DNA of 64,000 bases, taken from NCBI RefSeq assembly GCF_947241125.1, contig NZ_OX365700.1:186001-250000 (forward strand). Direction: 5' to 3'. Source of the DNA: Nitrospira tepida (lineage in GTDB: Bacteria; Nitrospirota; Nitrospiria; Nitrospirales; Nitrospiraceae). The notes beneath the pieces are model-generated. The model searched no databases. It saw only the letters and a program-made list of their open reading frames with translations, and was not told where the DNA came from. Every line of letters starts with the position of its first letter. Positions within the stretch are counted from its first letter, which is position 1. This document shows positions 61,360 through 64,000 of this stretch, piece after piece. The translations under genes were made by a program, and so were the position numbers.

Positions 61360-61683
61360 ATGATTCCCATCATCACGCCGCGCGAACTGAACGATCGACT
61401 CGACAAGGGAGACAAGTTGGTTCTTCTCGATGTGCGGGAGCCCTGGGAATACAACCTCGCAAAAATCGCGGGCTCGCAGCTCATTCCGCTGGGAACGCTG
61501 CCGCAATCGCTCGCCAAGCTGGACCGGAACGCGGAGATCGTCGTGTATTGCCATCATGGGATGCGAAGCGCCGATGCCGCCGGCTTCCTCTTTCAGCAGG
61601 GATTTGCAAGGGTGAAAAACCTCGTCGGCGGGATCGACGCCTGGTCGGTGCAGATCGATCCCGCCGTGCCCCGGTACCGCTGA
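61360..61683 (+). CDS. Single-domain rhodanese
   Basis: The 107-residue protein has a rhodanese domain with the active-site loop YCHHGMRSADAA and VLLDVREPWEYN. It can carry sulfane sulfur, which could serve Fe-S assembly in the absence of a local IscS. AGGAG lies 6 nt before the ATG at 61360. The stop is 4 bp before the nuoI-like gene. Confidence 0.92.
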   Translation: MIPIITPRELNDRLDKGDKLVLLDVREPWEYNLAKIAGSQLIPLGTLPQSLAKLDRNAEIVVYCHHGMRSADAAGFLFQQGFARVKNLVGGIDAWSVQIDPAVPRYR

Positions 61684-61687
61684 AACC

Positions 61688-62290
61688 ATGGGCGCGGTCT
61701 CTCATCGGCGATCCAGTTGGACGTCGAGGCTCGTCGAGTGGTTGAAGACGCTCACGTTCTACGAAATCGCGCTCGGGATGAAAGCCACCCTGACGCATCT
61801 TCTGCGCTACCGCCCGGTCACGATTCAATATCCCCACGAGAAGCGCCTCCTGCCGGACAATTACCGCGGCATGCTCGCACTGCTGCGCTATGACGACGGC
61901 ACGGAGAAATGCGTGGGCTGCGACCTCTGCGAAGCCGCGTGTCCCAGCCGCGTCATCACCGTCGTCAGCGCCGAAGTCCCCGGCGAACCGATCAAGCGGT
62001 ACGCCAAGGAATATTACATGGACATGACCCGCTGCCTCTTCTGCGGGATGTGCGTCCAGGCCTGTCCGGTCGACGCGCTGGCCATGACGCGGGAATATGA
62101 ATGGTCCGTCTACGACAAGCGGCACCTCTTTCTGAACAAGGAGCAGCTTCTGGCCATCGGCGACCGCAATTTTCCCATCCGAGAGAAACGGTTGGAGCTC
62201 CAACATCCCAACGTCGCCTTCTTCAACGTCGCGTTTCCCGACAGTCCGCCGAGGGATGCCGCACCTCTCCGCACGAGCGGTACCGGCTGA
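61688..62290 (+). CDS. nuoI: NuoI-type 2[4Fe-4S] protein
   Basis: The 200-residue protein matches complex I subunit I: GMKATLTHLLRYRPVTIQYP at the N-terminus, then the cluster motifs CVGCDLCEAACP and CLFCGMCVQACP, and the C-terminal VYDKRHLFLNKEQLL. It stands alone here, without other nuo genes, at the end of the Fe-S operon; either a second copy or one detached from the main complex I locus. Confidence 0.9.
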   Translation: MGAVSHRRSSWTSRLVEWLKTLTFYEIALGMKATLTHLLRYRPVTIQYPHEKRLLPDNYRGMLALLRYDDGTEKCVGCDLCEAACPSRVITVVSAEVPGEPIKRYAKEYYMDMTRCLFCGMCVQACPVDALAMTREYEWSVYDKRHLFLNKEQLLAIGDRNFPIREKRLELQHPNVAFFNVAFPDSPPRDAAPLRTSGTG

Positions 62291-62365
62291 ACGGACCGAG
62301 AGATCCTTGACCAAATCGCACCCATGGCGCTCCGCCGGCCTCTGGTCTTTCCAGCTTCACGTGAA

Positions 62366-62394
62366 TTGCACCATCCTAATCAATCCATTACAAT
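62366..62394 (+). promoter_or_regulatory. Sigma-70 promoter for the His-rich gene
   Basis: TTGCAC at 62366-62371 and TACAAT at 62389-62394 with an exact 17-bp spacer; the coding start is about 50 bp downstream. Confidence 0.6.
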
Positions 62395-62445
62395 GAGGCC
62401 GCTTCCTTCGAGACGGTCAAGATCAACGCCAACCCCGGAGGGATC

Positions 62446-62628
62446 ATGAAAGGCTCACACTCCCATACGCACACCCACACACACAAACACTCGCACGGCC
62501 ATTCGCGGCCGCACAGCCATGAACATGGCCATCGTCATGCCCACCTCCATCACCACGACCTCGGGAACGAAGCGCACGAGCACACCCATCGCGGCGAGCA
62601 CGGCGAGCATACGCACCGGCATCGCTGA
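62446..62628 (+). CDS. Histidine-rich metal-binding peptide
   Basis: The 60-residue protein contains about 24 histidines, mostly in HxH runs (HSHTHTHTHKHSHGHS; HEHGHRHAHLHHHD). Such proteins (for example Hpn or the His-rich tails of HypB/SlyD) store or buffer nickel or zinc. GGAGGGA and a good sigma-70 promoter precede it, so it is expressed on its own. Its neighbours include zinc-dependent DabA and a nickel hydrogenase maturation operon about 15 kb away. Confidence 0.75.
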   Translation: MKGSHSHTHTHTHKHSHGHSRPHSHEHGHRHAHLHHHDLGNEAHEHTHRGEHGEHTHRHR

Positions 62629-63018
62629 GAGATAACCGGACATCGCGCCGGCGGCAATCACGGAGACGGCGGCCGCCCACACACGGCTTCCTGGACGCGC
62701 GCGCCAGAGACATGGCGCGTGGGCGGGAAGGTTTTATCGGCCGGCGGTCATCGTCTTCCAGTTCGCACCGGACAGGCAGTTTGCTCCAAAACGACCGCTC
62801 CATTCAGTTTTTGGATCCCCTGACATAACGCTCGCCTCGTGCACCTCCGCACGGACCGTGTATCGCTGCACCGGCTTGGCGACGGCTCCCACTCCAGTGT
62901 TGCAGATCGAGAGCCCGTATTCTCGCAGTTCTAGAAGTTTTGCCGTTCAATGAGTGAATTCGGGCCCCCGGCCTTCTTCTTGCTCATGTCTCATCGCGAC
63001 AGCACTAGGAGAAGCAGG
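62629..63018. other. Intergenic region without a recognised feature
   Basis: 390 bp with no convincing reading frame. The ribosome site AGGAG at 63007-63011 for the next gene is the only element seen. Confidence 0.4.
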
Positions 63019-64000
63019 ATGGCTCTTCAATACACCGACTCTCAACGCATGGAGCTGCGTTCCACCGTCAACTTGGCCGGCGAAGTCGTGGCACGTCTCT
63101 GGCCAATGCGGACTTTCATTTCCCGCAATCCGTTGCAGGGGCTGGAGCACCTGGACTTCGACGAGGCGGTCGACCGTGGTGAACGGCTTTTCGGCGGGTC
63201 GGGATATCTGTCCTCAGACCTCTATCGCGAAGCCTTCCGGAACGGGCGCATCCACTCGCGACATCTGGAGGAGGTTTTGCAGCCCCTCAGCTCGGATCAG
63301 CACCTTCACTTCGGGGATCGGCGGATCCACCACTTGGACGTCCTCACGGCCGCGATGGCACAAGGGATTCAGATCAGGCTGGATGGCGTTTCACAGTCTG
63401 AAACGAAGGACCGACAGGAAGATCGCGAGCAACTGGAGCGCGTCGCGCGTTGGCTGACCGTCCTGGCCTCCCAAGGCGACTTGGACGAGAGTGAAGCACG
63501 CATTGAGGGGACGATCCCCGGACCGCCCCACGATGAAACGATGGCGATGTGGTGCGATCGGACGCTCGGGACCGAGGTGAACGATCGGATCAATCGGCAC
63601 ATGATCAAATGGTGCGCCGCCTTCTGCGACGAAGGCGAGGCGGCCTGGCCGATGCCGCATCGCGAGCGGACATTCTTCCGGGCCTGGAAGGCAGCGGCTC
63701 CCTACGACCTGGGATTGGCCTGGCAGGGGATCCAGGCGAGCGCAGAGAAGATTCGAGCGTTGCCTGATCGCCCGGAAGACGCCCTGCTTCAATCCCTGGA
63801 GATGCTGAACGTCAAGCCCGCTGCCTGGCAGGAGTACTTGTCGTTGCACATTGCAGCTTTGCCGGGGTGGGCCGGCTTCATCAAGTGGCGGTCGGAGCAG
63901 ACCGCCTATCCTTGGCAGGAAGCCTATCGCATTGACCTCATCCAGTACCTGGCTGTCCGGCTGTTCTACGAACGGGAGTTCGCGGCGGCGTCGTGTCGCA
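63019..64000 (+). CDS. Second DabA (DUF2309) gene, partial at window end
   Basis: An open frame from ATG 63019, after TAGGAGAAGCAGG, runs off the window. The first 327 residues align along their length with DabA at 49231: RMELRSTVNLAGEVVARLWPMR, DEAVDRGERLFGGSGYL, WCDRTLGTEVNDRIN and FIKWRSEQTAYPWQEAYRID. It differs at the conserved N-terminal block, where FIHHNPLHG in copy 1 reads FISRNPLQG. The zinc-site half lies beyond the window, so activity cannot be judged. Confidence 0.9.
   Translation, partial: MALQYTDSQRMELRSTVNLAGEVVARLWPMRTFISRNPLQGLEHLDFDEAVDRGERLFGGSGYLSSDLYREAFRNGRIHSRHLEEVLQPLSSDQHLHFGDRRIHHLDVLTAAMAQGIQIRLDGVSQSETKDRQEDREQLERVARWLTVLASQGDLDESEARIEGTIPGPPHDETMAMWCDRTLGTEVNDRINRHMIKWCAAFCDEGEAAWPMPHRERTFFRAWKAAAPYDLGLAWQGIQASAEKIRALPDRPEDALLQSLEMLNVKPAAWQEYLSLHIAALPGWAGFIKWRSEQTAYPWQEAYRIDLIQYLAVRLFYEREFAAASCR

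Overview
The window looks like a chromosomal stretch of a GC-rich, Gram-negative chemolithoautotroph. LpxC, a predicted outer-membrane barrel, Tat signals and lipoproteins indicate an outer membrane. A [NiFe]-hydrogenase maturation operon, a DabB/DabA inorganic-carbon uptake module with a second DabA, a sigma-54-linked Fe-S operon, OtsA/OtsB trehalose synthesis and PPK2 together resemble Nitrospira (Nitrospirota). The genus is an inference from gene content. No rRNA or tRNA gene was seen; one tmRNA gene (ssrA) is present.

Layout. 0-4.2 kb: the end of a toxin-antitoxin pair, a HbpS/GlcG-like exported protein, a HIU hydrolase cut short by a repeat, an FAD reductase and a Tat-exported aldo/keto reductase. 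4.2-5.5 kb: ssrA and a small unknown gene. 5.5-14.2 kb: a leftward defence block with a type III restriction-modification operon (mod, DUF262/DUF1524 protein, res), flanked by an AAA/DUF4143 ATPase, a 23-bp repeat array resembling IS21-type ends, and a pRiA4b ORF-3-like gene. 14.4-21.5 kb: macrodomain protein, GH15 hydrolase, a membrane-sensor/OtsA fusion, OtsB, a secreted DUF4412-like protein and PPK2. 21.5-22.16 kb: a hairpin-rich non-coding stretch. 22-27 kb: lipoprotein, duplicated barrel protein, lipoprotein methyltransferase, GDPD, ParB-domain protein, secreted unknown. 27.4-33 kb: the most unusual locus, a membrane TIR protein translationally coupled to a trypsin-fold protein, followed by two more paralogs (one fused to a SUMF1 domain), with a HEPN/MNT pair between them whose HEPN gene is frameshifted. 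33-40.8 kb: CBS protein, PCD, RiPP-type radical SAM enzyme, epimerase, AhpD-like protein, inositol monophosphatase, a promoter-to-terminator transcript with no clear gene, and lpxC. 41.1-47.2 kb: leftward hypF-hypC-SIS-hypD-hypE-hypA. 47.5-53 kb: dabB, dabA and a PII-like gene. 53-58.9 kb: histidine kinase/NtrC-type regulator pair, a CysD-like protein carrying APS-reductase-type cysteines, and a PAS sigma-54 activator. 59-62.3 kb: an Fe-S operon behind a sigma-54-type promoter. 62.4-64 kb: a histidine-rich metal-binding protein and the start of a second dabA, cut by the window edge.

How it fits together. The right half supports autotrophic energy and carbon metabolism: Ni-enzyme maturation, bicarbonate/CO2 uptake, sulfur activation and Fe-S handling under sigma-54 control. 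The left half is accessory and dominated by conflict systems and short palindromic repeats. Several repeats abut the stop codons of flanking genes, one has removed the catalytic C-terminus of HIU hydrolase, and one sits in frame inside the mod methyltransferase gene.
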